Source of the DNA: Aquimarina aquimarini
Lineage (GTDB): Bacteria > Bacteroidota > Bacteroidia > Flavobacteriales > Flavobacteriaceae
Direction: 5' to 3'
Assembly (NCBI RefSeq): GCF_900299535.1
Contig: NZ_OMKE01000034.1
Location: forward strand, 1 to 64,000
DNA: 64,000 bases
Position 1 is the stretch's first letter. Each line of letters starts with the position of its first letter. Below the pieces are notes generated by a model. The model did not search any database and was not told the DNA's origin. It saw only the letters and a list, made by a program, of their open reading frames with translations. The translations under genes were made by a program, and so were the position numbers. Of the stretch, positions 26,924 to 36,041 are shown piece after piece.

Positions 26924-29299
26924 TTAATTAATAGAATATTTGATTTTGAATCGATAATTGATTCCTGGTTTTTGAACTCTAAAACCATCAAAAGCTTTAG
27001 CATCCAATAAATTGTTAATTTCAGCATTAAACCAGAGCGGAATAGTTGGCATTTTATAGGTCATCCCCATATCTACTATATTTTGTGTAGGAATTATATT
27101 GGCTCCAGCAATACTGTCTACATCACCAAAAAGAGGGGGCTCTTGCGTTGTAGAGACAGCATTGAGCAAATATTGCTCTACATAACTGTAGTTACTATAA
27201 AATTGCCAGTCTCCTTTACCAATTAATTTTTTTGGGTGGTAACGTAATCCTATATTACCAAAGAAATATGGAATATTAGGCTGTCGCGAATTTTCTAATG
27301 ATCTGGAGTTTTCCTCAGTGTTTTTGCGTCTGATATCTTGATATGTCACAGCCAGATTAAAACTGATATTTTTTGTGGCAGTACCTTTTAAAGAAAACTC
27401 TCCTCCCAAAATACTGGCATCAGCAGTATTTTGGTAACGAGAGAAAATCAATCCATAGGGGCGTAAAAATATGTTGTTCTGAATATCTCTGTAGAAACTA
27501 TTAATATCTAACCACAGTGTTCTATTTTTGTTGAGGTTTGTATAAAAACCAAGATTAATATTGTCACTTAATTCAGGTTGTAGAGAGGAGTTACCCGATA
27601 TAAATAAAGCATCACCAAAATATTCTTCAGATTCAGGAATACGACTGGCACGTTCATAAGAAAATCGAACATATCTATTTTTATTGAAATTATACTTTAT
27701 AGAATTACCAAAACCATAACTATCATCTTTAAACTCTGGAATGATTCCATAATAATCATAAGTAGAAGATATAGAGCTTGTTTTTACACCATATCTTTTT
27801 ACAGTGAAAATATTGTCAAGTTTTCCATTGAAGAAAGATGAGGTAATTCCTATACCCGTAATGTTGCGAGTGTATTTTGCAGGAAAAGATAAAACATCAA
27901 CATCTTTTCCAAAAGCAGGAGCCAAAGGGTCTGTACCTATACGTTTTTCATAAATATAATTGTGATTGAAATTAAGAGTGTGGTTTTCATGTAATTGATA
28001 GCTTAGATTGATTCGAGCAATCCAATTATCAAATTCTAGATTTCTGAATGATTTTGAATTTTGGTTTGTTTCTCCGCCATTATCATTATCTGGTATTGGA
28101 GAAGCTTCTGCAAGCCAGTTATACCTATTTTCTGGAGTGTCATCAAATAAGGTAGTACGGTTGCTATATGCAGAAAATAAATCTAAGTGTAATTTATTTA
28201 TTTGTTTTTGGTATCGAACAGAATAAATTAAAGCATCTTCTTCGTAGATAGCTTCTCCATACGGTATTGTAAGCCTGATATTATTTTGTAATTCTTTATA
28301 CATATCAAAATAAGAGAATCCAAACTCAAATAGATCAGCTATTTTGGTGTCACGCATTCCTAATTTTGTTTCTACAAACAGACTTTGTACACCATCATGA
28401 AACCTTTCTACAGATGCGGTAGTTGGAACTCCCGTCTCTGAGTCAGGAATATCAACATCAATTGTATAATTATTATCTGAACTAATAAGATATGAAGAAA
28501 CAGACGCAAATAATTTTGAATTTGGAATGTTTATATACCCATTAAGGTTTGCTTGATGTGTGTTGAATGAACCCACACTATAAGTAAGATCAAGGTTGTT
28601 ATCATTATTTTGTCTAGAGATAAAATTAACGGCTCCTCCTAATGCATCTGCTCCCAAATCTACAGGTAGTATCCCCTTATAAATTTCGATATTAGCAAGT
28701 TGATCTATAGGAACCATACTTAGATTAAAAGCTCTTCCTAAGTAATCCAAAGGAATGCCATCTCTAAAAAAACGGATAGCATTACCCTGCAAACCATTGA
28801 TGTTAATACTAGTACTACTACCAATGCCTCCTGTTTGCCTTACCTTTACTCCAGAAGTTTGATTCATGATCTGTGGTAAACTAATGGATTGTGCTTGTAA
28901 TTGATTTACATCAATAACTTCTATTTTTATTGGTTCTTCACGTTTTCGTTGTGTTTTAGATTTACCTTGTAGGATAACTTCTTCCAGATTTTGACTGGTT
29001 TCTGTCATCGTTATGGTAAGAGAGATTGGTTTTCCTTTTTGAAGTGTAATAGGAATACGTCTGTTTTTGAATCCTAAAATGGCAATTTCCAGTGTATAAT
29101 TGCCAAATGGAGTTTTGTTTAGTTCAAAATATCCATTTTCATTGGTGATCCCTCCAATAGTAGTACTCATTATTTGGATGGTTGCCCCTAATAAGGGGAG
29201 ACCATTTTGATCAGAAATTGTGCCAGAAACAGAAGATTGCCCCCAGATAGTTGTAGTTATCAAAAGCAAAAAGCACCCCAAAAAGTAATTTTTGTACAT
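26924..29299 (-). CDS. TonB-dependent siderophore-type receptor
   Basis: The 791-residue receptor has a signal peptide (TTTIWGQ), a CarboxypepD_reg-like domain (VSGTISDQNGLPLLGATI), a plug (EEPIKIEVIDVNQLQAQ to ANIEIYKGILPVDLGADALGGAVNFI) and a barrel ending INYRFKIKYSIN. It is a clear paralogue of the 19115 receptor: both have the VDLGADALGGAVN and YSVGSFNTH/YSIGSFNTH strings. It heads an operon down to 22897. A -7 element (29330-29337) and Fur-type palindrome (29308-29320) precede it. Confidence 0.9.
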   Translation of the reverse strand: MYKNYFLGCFLLLITTTIWGQSSVSGTISDQNGLPLLGATIQIMSTTIGGITNENGYFELNKTPFGNYTLEIAILGFKNRRIPITLQKGKPISLTITMTETSQNLEEVILQGKSKTQRKREEPIKIEVIDVNQLQAQSISLPQIMNQTSGVKVRQTGGIGSSTSININGLQGNAIRFFRDGIPLDYLGRAFNLSMVPIDQLANIEIYKGILPVDLGADALGGAVNFISRQNNDNNLDLTYSVGSFNTHQANLNGYINIPNSKLFASVSSYLISSDNNYTIDVDIPDSETGVPTTASVERFHDGVQSLFVETKLGMRDTKIADLFEFGFSYFDMYKELQNNIRLTIPYGEAIYEEDALIYSVRYQKQINKLHLDLFSAYSNRTTLFDDTPENRYNWLAEASPIPDNDNGGETNQNSKSFRNLEFDNWIARINLSYQLHENHTLNFNHNYIYEKRIGTDPLAPAFGKDVDVLSFPAKYTRNITGIGITSSFFNGKLDNIFTVKRYGVKTSSISSTYDYYGIIPEFKDDSYGFGNSIKYNFNKNRYVRFSYERASRIPESEEYFGDALFISGNSSLQPELSDNINLGFYTNLNKNRTLWLDINSFYRDIQNNIFLRPYGLIFSRYQNTADASILGGEFSLKGTATKNISFNLAVTYQDIRRKNTEENSRSLENSRQPNIPYFFGNIGLRYHPKKLIGKGDWQFYSNYSYVEQYLLNAVSTTQEPPLFGDVDSIAGANIIPTQNIVDMGMTYKMPTIPLWFNAEINNLLDAKAFDGFRVQKPGINYRFKIKYSIN

Positions 29300-29307
29300 T
29301 TATTTTT

Positions 29308-29320
29308 ATTTAGTTTAAAT
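29308..29320. promoter_or_regulatory. Fur-type palindrome ATTTAGTTTAAAT
   Basis: One base differs from the perfect palindrome at 19099-19111. It lies 9-21 bases upstream of the receptor ATG and downstream of the TACTTTTG element, so a bound repressor would block the start of transcription. Confidence 0.6.
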
Positions 29321-29329
29321 AATATGGGG

Positions 29330-29337
29330 CAAAAGTA
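29330..29337 (-). promoter_or_regulatory. -7 element TACTTTTG for the receptor operon
   Basis: On the minus strand TACTTTTG (reverse of CAAAAGTA) fits TAnnTTTG and is followed by GCCCC, a string common just before Bacteroidetes transcription starts. It sits about 30 bases upstream of the ATG at 29299. Confidence 0.55.
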
Positions 29338-29434
29338 TTGTAGAATCTATTCCTGTTACTAACGCGAATAGTAGAATTCATGCCGTGAATGAAAACAAAA
29401 ATGTGTTAAATTCTGGTAACAAATGGTATTATCC

Positions 29435-29442
29435 TACTTTTG
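29435..29442 (+). promoter_or_regulatory. -7 element TACTTTTG for the LprI-like gene
   Basis: TACTTTTG fits TAnnTTTG and lies 37 bases before the ATG at 29480. TTCTGG about 19 bases upstream is a weak -33 partner. Confidence 0.5.
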
Positions 29443-29479
29443 TATTTAAAAGATACATCCTTCAAAAAAAAAGATATAA

Positions 29480-29875
29480 ATGAATAGAGTAGTAGTGCTA
29501 TTATTGTTGGTATTGAGTGTTAATTGTTTTTCACAAACACAAGCAGAAATGAATAGAGAAGCTTATAATGAGCTTAAAAAATCAGATACAATTTTGAATA
29601 ATGTGTATCAGGAAATTTTGAAGACTTATAAAAAAGACACTCTTTTTTTACAGCACTTAAAGAAGTCTCAAAGAATTTGGATACAATTTAGAGATGCTGA
29701 GTTAGCAATGAAATATCCTGATTACCCTGATTATATGTATGGGTCGATCCACCCGATGTGTAGAGCTTCTTATCTAAAGAATCTTACAGAGAAGCGAACA
29801 GAAACTTTGAAAAGTTGGTTGACAGGTATTGAAGAAGGAGATGCTTGCAGTGGATCGGTATATGCTAAAAATTAG
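29480..29875 (+). CDS. Exported LprI-like protein (DUF1311)
   Basis: The 131-residue protein has a signal peptide (VNCFSQ) and one lysozyme-inhibitor LprI-type domain (PF07007-like). It shows N.AYNELKKSDTILNNVYQEIL, the LKKSQRIWIQFRDAE core and paired Cys residues in MCRASYLKNLTEKRTETL and GDACSG. The family includes periplasmic lysozyme inhibitors and many uncharacterised proteins. It stands alone between the iron operon (divergent) and the zinc operon (convergent). Confidence 0.75.
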   Translation: MNRVVVLLLLVLSVNCFSQTQAEMNREAYNELKKSDTILNNVYQEILKTYKKDTLFLQHLKKSQRIWIQFRDAELAMKYPDYPDYMYGSIHPMCRASYLKNLTEKRTETLKSWLTGIEEGDACSGSVYAKN

Positions 29876-29936
29876 ATACTCCTCTTATTGTATTTGCAAC
29901 TAATTGAATTGATATACTATTTAATAAAAAACAATA

Positions 29937-29975
29937 TCAAAAAATCGAGTAAAGTCAATTTGCTCGATTTTTTGA
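29937..29975. terminator. Bidirectional hairpin terminator
   Basis: TCAAAAAATCGAG (29937-29949) pairs perfectly with CTCGATTTTTTGA (29963-29975). The hairpin is A-rich on the left and T-rich on the right, between convergent genes. Confidence 0.85.
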
Positions 29976-29982
29976 TAGTAGT

Positions 29983-30456
29983 CTATTGTATTTTTATATC
30001 AATAGAGGTTCTGCTTTGCCACCCAGTCACATCGATTACTGAAATCTGACAGTGATAATCTCCAGCATCGATTCCTTCAGGAATAGTAATAGACTGTGTG
30101 ATCTCATATTGTTTTACTTCTCCTTTGATAGGGTAGTTTTCCATAAAAATCATTGGAGATTTTGGTGTTTTTATAGGATCCAATGTACATTGCGCACCTT
30201 GGTCATCATGTGTATGATGATCAAAATTATGGTGTATATCGATAGCATAAGAAGCTAATGCCACATTATCTGCAGCTTTCACTTTTATGATATATGGATT
30301 TCCTTTTTGTAAGACCGTGCATGATTTCGGGAATCCCTCTGCGTAGTTTACTGTGATAGTAGGTTTCTCTGTGTCGGTTTCCTCATCATCACTACTACAG
30401 GAACAGATGTTTCCCAGAATCATAAGGAAGAAAATTGATTTTATAAATGTTTTCAT
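29983..30456 (-). CDS. DUF4625 lipoprotein with His-rich metal-binding segment
   Basis: The 157-residue lipoprotein (C18, NICSC-SSDDEE) has an immunoglobulin-like DUF4625 domain. A dense histidine stretch, DIHHNFDHHTHDDQGAQC (residues ~73-90), and the DYHCQISVIDVTGW end pattern are visible. It is the last gene of an operon headed by a zinc-type TonB receptor, so it is likely to bind Zn2+ (or Cu) at the outer membrane and pass it to the receptor, which is inference from context and histidines. Confidence 0.75.
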   Translation of the reverse strand: MKTFIKSIFFLMILGNICSCSSDDEETDTEKPTITVNYAEGFPKSCTVLQKGNPYIIKVKAADNVALASYAIDIHHNFDHHTHDDQGAQCTLDPIKTPKSPMIFMENYPIKGEVKQYEITQSITIPEGIDAGDYHCQISVIDVTGWQSRTSIDIKIQ

Positions 30457-30471
30457 TGCTTTTATATTTAA

Positions 30472-30518
30472 AAAAGACTATCCGAAAAAAAACAGCACTT
30501 TTTTTCAGATAGTCTTTT
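30472..30518. terminator. Long hairpin between the two DUF4625 genes
   Basis: AAAAGACTATC (30472-30482) pairs with GATAGTCTTTT (30508-30518). An inner GAAAAAAA/TTTTTTTC pair extends the stem. It lies inside the operon, so it may lower expression of the last gene or stabilise the upstream mRNA end. Confidence 0.7.
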
Positions 30519-30524
30519 AGCGTT

Positions 30525-31349
30525 TTACTTTACTTCAAAAGGAACTGATAGTTTTACCGCTTCACTTTCTCCACCTTCTGTTACATAAATATTCAACCAA
30601 TATCCTTCAGCAGGAATACCCTCTGGTAGATTATACATGTAATCGATCATTGGATTTTTTTTGCCGTTATAAGATTCTTTAGGAAGTATCATTTCTACAT
30701 TATCCCATTTTCCTACTGCTACATTTTGGCCTTCTCTCCATTCTTTAAACCATAACTGATATTTTATTTCGGTTACAGTATTATTTCCTGATACATACTG
30801 ATAGGTTGTTTGTAGTTTATCGGTTCCCAGTACGGCAACATTATTGTCACCAACTTTCATGTCTTTGAATTTTTGTATGATATGAAGGTCTTTGGTAACG
30901 ATACTTTTTGAACCATCTTCATGCTCTGCTGTAATCTTGAATTTATAAACTCCTTCTGCAGGCTTAAAAGAAGGTTCATACTTATTTTCTTCATCAAAAT
31001 ATACATGATAGTGGATATGAGGGTTTAGTTGCCCTTCATAACGCTCTACAGGAACAAGGTGATTAGATAATTCCCAAGCAACTTCTCCGTCTTTTACTAC
31101 AGGAACATCAAAAGGAGTTACATCAAATAAAATTTTGGTAACCTTACTAGTACCCGTATAATCAAATTCTGTATGGATATCTACGTTTGATTGAGGTAGG
31201 ACAAATTGAGAGTTACCTAGTTCTATGCCAGTAAAACGTTCTGCATTGATATTCTCTTCGAAAATAACAGAGTTATCATCATCACTATTACATGAAATGA
31301 TGAATAAACTTAGAAAAAATAATAGGGTTGCTTTGAATGTGTTTTTCAT
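30525..31349 (-). CDS. DUF4625-type lipoprotein
   Basis: The 274-residue lipoprotein (MKNTFKATLL to IISC-NSDDDN) probably contains two tandem Ig-like units. The first has NPHIHYHVYFDEENKYEP, matching the histidine position of the neighbour's metal stretch, and the second has EGQNVAVGKWDNVEMILP. The start at 31349 is chosen because it begins the signal peptide and lies 17 bp after the receptor stop, whereas the longer frame (31397) overlaps the receptor. Predicted zinc-binding partner of the receptor. Confidence 0.7.
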   Translation of the reverse strand: MKNTFKATLLFFLSLFIISCNSDDDNSVIFEENINAERFTGIELGNSQFVLPQSNVDIHTEFDYTGTSKVTKILFDVTPFDVPVVKDGEVAWELSNHLVPVERYEGQLNPHIHYHVYFDEENKYEPSFKPAEGVYKFKITAEHEDGSKSIVTKDLHIIQKFKDMKVGDNNVAVLGTDKLQTTYQYVSGNNTVTEIKYQLWFKEWREGQNVAVGKWDNVEMILPKESYNGKKNPMIDYMYNLPEGIPAEGYWLNIYVTEGGESEAVKLSVPFEVK

Positions 31350-31365
31350 AATTAAAAGATTAGAT

Positions 31366-33729
31366 TTAAAATTTTTGTAGTATCGAAATCGATACATTTC
31401 TTCCAGGTTCTGGAACCTGTATTAGTCTGTAAAAACTAGTATGGTCAAATATTTTTTTATCCAGTACATTGTTTACGCTGCATTGTATCTGTAATGGATG
31501 TTTTTGTGAGAACAAGTGCGTTTCTGTTTGAACACCAAAGTTTAGCAATGAAAACCCGTCTGTTGGTCTCTCGGGGGGAACAATATCATTTTGTTTAGCA
31601 GTAATCCTTAGGTCAGAAAACACACTTGTTTTCTTAAAAAACCACCATGAATTTATGTTGTATTTGGCAGAGAATATTGTAGACAAAGGAGGAGAGAATG
31701 GAAGCGTAAAATTCTTCTTATCACCACTCAATTGTTTAGAATATACATATTCTAAGGAAGCAGATAAAGAGAATGCAGGGCTTGGTGTATAAAGAGCCGT
31801 TAATTCACCACCATATCTAAAAACTTCGCTCTGAGTATACTGGTACCTTTGTAAAGTCTCGTAATAAGCAGGAGTAGGGTTGAGGTATATGTAATTCTCA
31901 AAATAATTTACAAATGGATTAAGTTGTATTTCAAAATTATTGATAGTTGCGTTTAGTTCTCCATCAATTTGATATGAATTTTCTGGTTTTAGATCAATAC
32001 TACCTTCTTCATATCGATACATATGATAATTTACCCCATCAGAAGCCAACTCACTAGCTAGGGGGATTCTAAAACTTTTACCTAGGTTCAGTTTATATGA
32101 GGAATTCTTTTTGAGATAGCTGATACCTACAGATGCGCTATAACTACCAAACTCTAAATTGGTTTTACTAGAGCGTTGTCTTCTTTCTTGAGTAATAGTT
32201 CCGTCACTATTTGTTATAGGAGAATCAAACCACTCATAATAAGGTTTTGTGTGTACAGTACCATAATCATAACGTAGTCCTCCTTCTAGGTAGAAACTAT
32301 CAGTAATTTTATATTGATCATAAGCAAAAGCACCAATGGTAAGTCTATTGTATTCTGGGATCAAAAATCCCCACCCACCAATAGTATTGTTTTGGTATTC
32401 AGCATTAATTCCTAGTGCGATTTTATGAGTATCGAATGCATGAATATGGTCTTTTACATTAATACTATACGTGTTTTTTATAAACCGACGTTCTTTTGTA
32501 GAACTAGGTGTTGGCATATACCCATGAGGTACTGGTTCTGAATGTTCTTCTCTATGATTATTTTGATAACCTACCTCTAGAATAAGGGTATGATCTGGTA
32601 AAGTAATTTTAGAGTTATTTATAATTTTTAAGTGATTGACCTTGTGGTGTGGTAGATCAATATCCCGATTATTAGCATCATAATCTATTTGAGATGTTCT
32701 TACTTCTAGACCATGAGCATTCGCAAAAAAACCACTTTTAGCATTTACATTAGTAATAATAGTTTCAGACTGAAAATGATCAGATACATATCCTATAGAA
32801 GAACTGATATCATAATTTTGTCCAGCGGTATTGCGTAAGTAGTTTTTATGTAAATTAAAAACGTAGTTTTCATAATATATCTGATCTGTAGGAACTTTAT
32901 AGTCTCCATAATTTTGATGTGTTATTCGAGCTTTGTAATACCAGTTATCATATCGTTTTTTTATTCCAGCAGAGACTCCAAAAAGATCATTATTACTTCT
33001 ACCAGTAAGATGAACCTCACCAGAAAAAGAGTTCTTTGCAAGAAGTTTTCCTGATTTGATTGCTATAACCCCTGCGATAGCATCAGAGCCATAAAGTAGA
33101 GATGAAGCCCCTTTTGTAATCTCTAGTTCTTCTACATTGTATTGATCGATTTCTAGTCCGTGATCTGTTGCCCACTGTTGCGCTTCGTGTTTAATTCCGT
33201 TTTCTACAACCACAACTCGATTAAACCCGAGGCCTCGAATTACAGGTTTGGATTGCCCTGATCCAATTGATATAGAGCTTACCCCTGGAATTTTTTTGAG
33301 CGTTTGCATTAAGCTATTCTCTCTATTTTGTTCAAGAAAATCTTTTTTGACTTCTAATTTTGATAAAGAACTTTTTTGTATTCTTTTTTGATTAGTATCT
33401 CCAGATACAATTACTTCTTCAAGCACAGATTGATTAGCTTCTATAGCAATGATGTTAGCTGCAAATAGAGGAATCTCTATTGTAGTATGATAGGGCTTAT
33501 AACCAATATGTGTGATAGAAAGTGTATACTCTTGTGCTAGAATGTTTTTAAAATAAAAATCTCCTTCTGTATTAGTGACCGTATGTTTATTATTAATGCT
33601 TATATGAGCTCCAACCAAAGGAGTATTTGTGTCTTTATCAACGACTTTTATTTTGACTGAATATAAATCTTGACTATATGCTGTTAAGCAAAACAGTAGA
33701 CATATAATATGAATACTTCTTTGTATCAT
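31366..33729 (-). CDS. TonB-dependent receptor, zinc-type
   Basis: The 787-residue receptor has a signal peptide (MIQRSIHIICLLFCLTAYSQ), a CarboxypepD_reg domain (VKIKVVDKDTNTPLVGAHI), a plug with KIPGVSSISIGSGQSKPVIRG and WATDHGLEIDQYN, and a barrel ending PGRNVSISILQKF. The plug string and the His-rich loop HREEHSEPVPHGYMPTP resemble ZnuD-type receptors. With two His-rich DUF4625 lipoproteins downstream and a Zur-like box upstream, zinc uptake is the best call, and copper is possible. The ATG at 33729 begins the signal peptide, and 33783 adds 18 doubtful residues. Confidence 0.85.
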   Translation of the reverse strand: MIQRSIHIICLLFCLTAYSQDLYSVKIKVVDKDTNTPLVGAHISINNKHTVTNTEGDFYFKNILAQEYTLSITHIGYKPYHTTIEIPLFAANIIAIEANQSVLEEVIVSGDTNQKRIQKSSLSKLEVKKDFLEQNRENSLMQTLKKIPGVSSISIGSGQSKPVIRGLGFNRVVVVENGIKHEAQQWATDHGLEIDQYNVEELEITKGASSLLYGSDAIAGVIAIKSGKLLAKNSFSGEVHLTGRSNNDLFGVSAGIKKRYDNWYYKARITHQNYGDYKVPTDQIYYENYVFNLHKNYLRNTAGQNYDISSSIGYVSDHFQSETIITNVNAKSGFFANAHGLEVRTSQIDYDANNRDIDLPHHKVNHLKIINNSKITLPDHTLILEVGYQNNHREEHSEPVPHGYMPTPSSTKERRFIKNTYSINVKDHIHAFDTHKIALGINAEYQNNTIGGWGFLIPEYNRLTIGAFAYDQYKITDSFYLEGGLRYDYGTVHTKPYYEWFDSPITNSDGTITQERRQRSSKTNLEFGSYSASVGISYLKKNSSYKLNLGKSFRIPLASELASDGVNYHMYRYEEGSIDLKPENSYQIDGELNATINNFEIQLNPFVNYFENYIYLNPTPAYYETLQRYQYTQSEVFRYGGELTALYTPSPAFSLSASLEYVYSKQLSGDKKNFTLPFSPPLSTIFSAKYNINSWWFFKKTSVFSDLRITAKQNDIVPPERPTDGFSLLNFGVQTETHLFSQKHPLQIQCSVNNVLDKKIFDHTSFYRLIQVPEPGRNVSISILQKF

Positions 33730-33895
33730 AAAAACTAAAATGAGGGTATCAATTGAGGTACTTTTACACAGTAAGCTCTTCAATTCGATTTAGTAATTTT
33801 TTCAAAAAATGATGAATCTTAGAGAATAGAGAAGTTGATAGTAAAGCAAGTATTAAGATACGTCAACAGAGTATATAGCCTTATAGCATATACAA

Positions 33896-33916
33896 TATCA
33901 TTATATATAAATGATA
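33896..33916. promoter_or_regulatory. AT-rich palindrome TATCATT-n7-AATGATA
   Basis: Arms TATCATT (33896-33902) and AATGATA (33910-33916) are perfect inverted copies around ATATATA. The shape recalls Fur-superfamily sites (GATAAT/ATTATC). It lies between the small Cys-containing gene and the receptor, 167 bp before the receptor ATG, and may be an internal promoter operator. Confidence 0.35.
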
Positions 33917-33967
33917 ATGGATATATGTAAAAAGTTGAAGTAATTATAATAAGATGACTTTAGACTA

Positions 33968-34327
33968 TCATACTATTACAGGAGGAGCTCTTAAAGAAGT
34001 ATTACTAAGTAGGTGACTATATAGTAATGAAGTTTTATATACTATAGATTTATAGTGATAATAGGTGTTGTTCTTTATTCCTATTTCAAAACTATGATCA
34101 AGATATAATTTGGTAATTTGATGTTGTTGGCAGAGTAAGCAATCACAGACATCATCAAAAAAAGAATTATTTCCAGTTATAGGAGCATTCTTAATACTTA
34201 ATTCTGTTATTGATACAGTATTAGTATCAGCATGGCACTCAAAGAGATTATGAAACGCATAGTCAAGTTGTGATACTATAAATAGTAAAGCAAAAAATAA
34301 AGCAATATGTTTTTTATACTCCTTCAA
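33968..34327 (-). CDS. Small Cys-motif membrane protein of the zinc receptor operon
   Basis: The 119-residue protein has one N-terminal membrane or signal helix (HIALFFALLFIVSQLDYAFHN), a periplasmic part with DVCDCLLCQQHQ (possible metal site) and a terminal SLRAPPVIV. Short proteins ending in (R)APP and carrying Cys-x-x-Cys/His motifs often sit in front of metal-linked TonB receptors (DUF2946-like). It is the first gene after the Zur-like box at 34428-34440. Function unknown; a metal-binding accessory is likely. Confidence 0.6.
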   Translation of the reverse strand: MKEYKKHIALFFALLFIVSQLDYAFHNLFECHADTNTVSITELSIKNAPITGNNSFFDDVCDCLLCQQHQITKLYLDHSFEIGIKNNTYYHYKSIVYKTSLLYSHLLSNTSLRAPPVIV

Positions 34328-34403
34328 TGGTTTTTTGTAAGTGCCAAATAATTATATAGTGAAAAAAAGGTGTCTTTTTTTAGAAGAAAACCATTTTAGG
34401 GCG

Positions 34404-34411
34404 CAAAAGTA
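34404..34411 (-). promoter_or_regulatory. -7 element TACTTTTG for the zinc receptor operon
   Basis: The minus strand reads TACTTTTGCGCC, with a second match TAAATTTG at 34412-34419 directly upstream. The zinc-type palindrome at 34428-34440 lies in the -33 region, so binding there would block polymerase. Confidence 0.55.
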
Positions 34412-34427
34412 CAAATTTATTCAAAAA

Positions 34428-34440
34428 GCAACAATGTTGC
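34428..34440. promoter_or_regulatory. Zur-type box GCAACAATGTTGC
   Basis: Perfect palindrome GCAACA-A-TGTTGC, shared with 41246-41258 (GCAACAAAGTTGC) and 56170-56182 (GCAACAAATTTGC). All three precede zinc-associated loci. Confidence 0.65.
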
Positions 34441-34712
34441 AATACTAATAATTTTATAAAATAGCTTGAAGCATTTAGAGTAAACAAGAGGAATATCTAC
34501 AATTTTTGATTTTGTAAAGCGTTTTTTAAAAAAGTTTTTATTTGAACTCTCTGTTTTTTTATTATTTAAAGGTTTGATTTTTAAAGAAGAATATATAATG
34601 TTGTTTTTTGCGATAAGTAGTGTCTTTAAATATAAAATGTGAATATCTATTGTACAGATCAGTAGTCAAAACTTTTTTTAAAATTTATATTTGCCATCCT
34701 TAAAAAAAAAAT

Positions 34713-35354
34713 ATGAGCGCAACTTGGTATGAGTGTAAAGTAAAGTATAGAAAATTAGATGATTCTGGAGCACAAAAAATGACAACAGAAGCTTATTTGG
34801 TAGATGCATTATCCTATACCGAAGCCGAAACCAGAATTAACGAAGAAATGTCTTCATACATTAGTGAAGAGTTTAAAATCACTAATATAAAAATGGCAAA
34901 TTTTGCAGAGATACACCCATTTGAAAATAGTGATCGTTGGTTTAAGACCAAAGTTTCTTTGATTGCATTTGATGAAGAAAGCGGTAAAGAAAGAAAATCA
35001 AATATGTATTTATTAGTACAGGCAAATGATATAAAAGAAGCTTTTGATAGCACAAATGCTATAATGAAAGATACTATGGGTGAATATTCTATTCCAGCAA
35101 TCTCTGAATCTCTGATTATGGATGTTTTTCCATATTTTACAGGAGAAGAAGAGCAGTTAGAGAAATTTAGAGCGATACAATCTGAAACCCTGACTGATAG
35201 TGAAATTCCAAATGAGGCAGATGATCAAGTACATACTCAAGAGGTTGTAGTAGATGAGGTAGAAAATGAAGAGGTTTCTGAAGAAGTTGAGACTGAAAGT
35301 GATTTTGAAAACAAAGAATATGTAGAAGAATCAGAAGGTGAAATTCCTTTATAA
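34713..35354 (+). CDS. DUF4494 family protein
   Basis: The 213-residue soluble protein begins MSATWYECKVKYRKLDDSGAQ and contains AYLVDALSYTEAETRI, RWFKTKVSLIAFDEESGKE and MYLLVQANDIKEAFD, two copies of a small alpha/beta repeat typical of DUF4494. The last ~55 residues are an acidic low-complexity tail (VVVDEVENEEVSEEVETES). The family is widespread in Bacteroidetes with no known function. It has its own promoter (34686) and terminator (35391). Confidence 0.85.
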   Translation: MSATWYECKVKYRKLDDSGAQKMTTEAYLVDALSYTEAETRINEEMSSYISEEFKITNIKMANFAEIHPFENSDRWFKTKVSLIAFDEESGKERKSNMYLLVQANDIKEAFDSTNAIMKDTMGEYSIPAISESLIMDVFPYFTGEEEQLEKFRAIQSETLTDSEIPNEADDQVHTQEVVVDEVENEEVSEEVETESDFENKEYVEESEGEIPL

Positions 35355-35390
35355 AAATTACAAATTTGTAATGTTACTATTCTAGTATCA

Positions 35391-35427
35391 AAAAAAGTCA
35401 TCTCTACAGAGCAGAGATGGCTTTTTT
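35391..35427 (+). terminator. Intrinsic terminator
   Basis: AAAAAAGTCATCTCT (35391-35405) pairs with AGAGATGGCTTTTTT (35413-35427) with one G-U pair, followed by further T residues. Confidence 0.85.
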
Positions 35428-35528
35428 TATTTAAAAAAATGTTATTTTTATGAATAGCTGAATACTATTTTGTTCTATAGTGTTGTTATTGAGTGTAGTT
35501 ATAGAAATAAATTTATAATACGGTAGCA

Positions 35529-36041
35529 ATGTTTATTGAATCTTTACATACAATTGTTTTCTTAAAAAAAGGAGATCTATTCCTGAGATATGGTCAAAAG
35601 AATACCAAAATAGGAAAGGTGAAGTCTGGCGTATTACGAGCATTTATTATTAATGATGATAAGGAGATTACCACTCATTTTTATGAAGAAAATGATATTG
35701 TTTCTGGTAATTATGTACCTGATACCAAATCGTCAATTTATATTCAAGCTTTGGAAGATTGCTCAATTTTGACGGCAAATTTTTCAGAAGTAATGTCTTG
35801 TATCTATCAAAATAAAGAAGTAACAGAGCTTATCAATACAGCTTTTCAAAAATTAAATGCAAGAATACAATCTAGATTGGTCGCGCTTACCAATTTGAGT
35901 TCTTTAGAAAAGTATAGCCTTTTTCTTAAAGAGTACCCAAGTTTGATTAATAGAGTTCCTCATTATTATATAGCTGATTTTTTGGGCATAACACCATATC
36001 AGTTGAGTAGGGTGAGAAAGAAATTTTCTCAAAATAGGTAA
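35529..36041 (+). CDS. Crp/Fnr-family regulator, short form
   Basis: The 170-residue protein has a cyclic-nucleotide-binding-like beta-roll (FLKKGDLFLRYGQKNTKIGKVKSGVLRAF, then THFYEENDIVSGNY). Its C-terminal HTH is much reduced: RVPHYYIADFLGITPYQLSRVRKKFSQ. This is the Bacteroidetes Crp-like type (similar to Arsenicibacter/Flavobacterium Crp/Fnr transcriptional regulators of ~190 residues). No Cys cluster for FeS is present and no effector can be assigned. It stands alone. Confidence 0.8.
   Translation: MFIESLHTIVFLKKGDLFLRYGQKNTKIGKVKSGVLRAFIINDDKEITTHFYEENDIVSGNYVPDTKSSIYIQALEDCSILTANFSEVMSCIYQNKEVTELINTAFQKLNARIQSRLVALTNLSSLEKYSLFLKEYPSLINRVPHYYIADFLGITPYQLSRVRKKFSQNR

Larger units (their letters stand above)
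34328..34712. other. 385-bp divergent control region
   Basis: Beyond the minus-strand promoter and Zur-type box, it holds a plus-strand -7 element TATATTTG at 34686-34693, 20 bases before the DUF4494 ATG, followed by GCCATCC. The central part is AT-rich DNA with no supported ORF. Confidence 0.5.

Noticed and set aside
30472..30518. CRISPR-like repeat
   Set aside because: A single hairpin without repeat-spacer order; no CRISPR array was found anywhere in the window.
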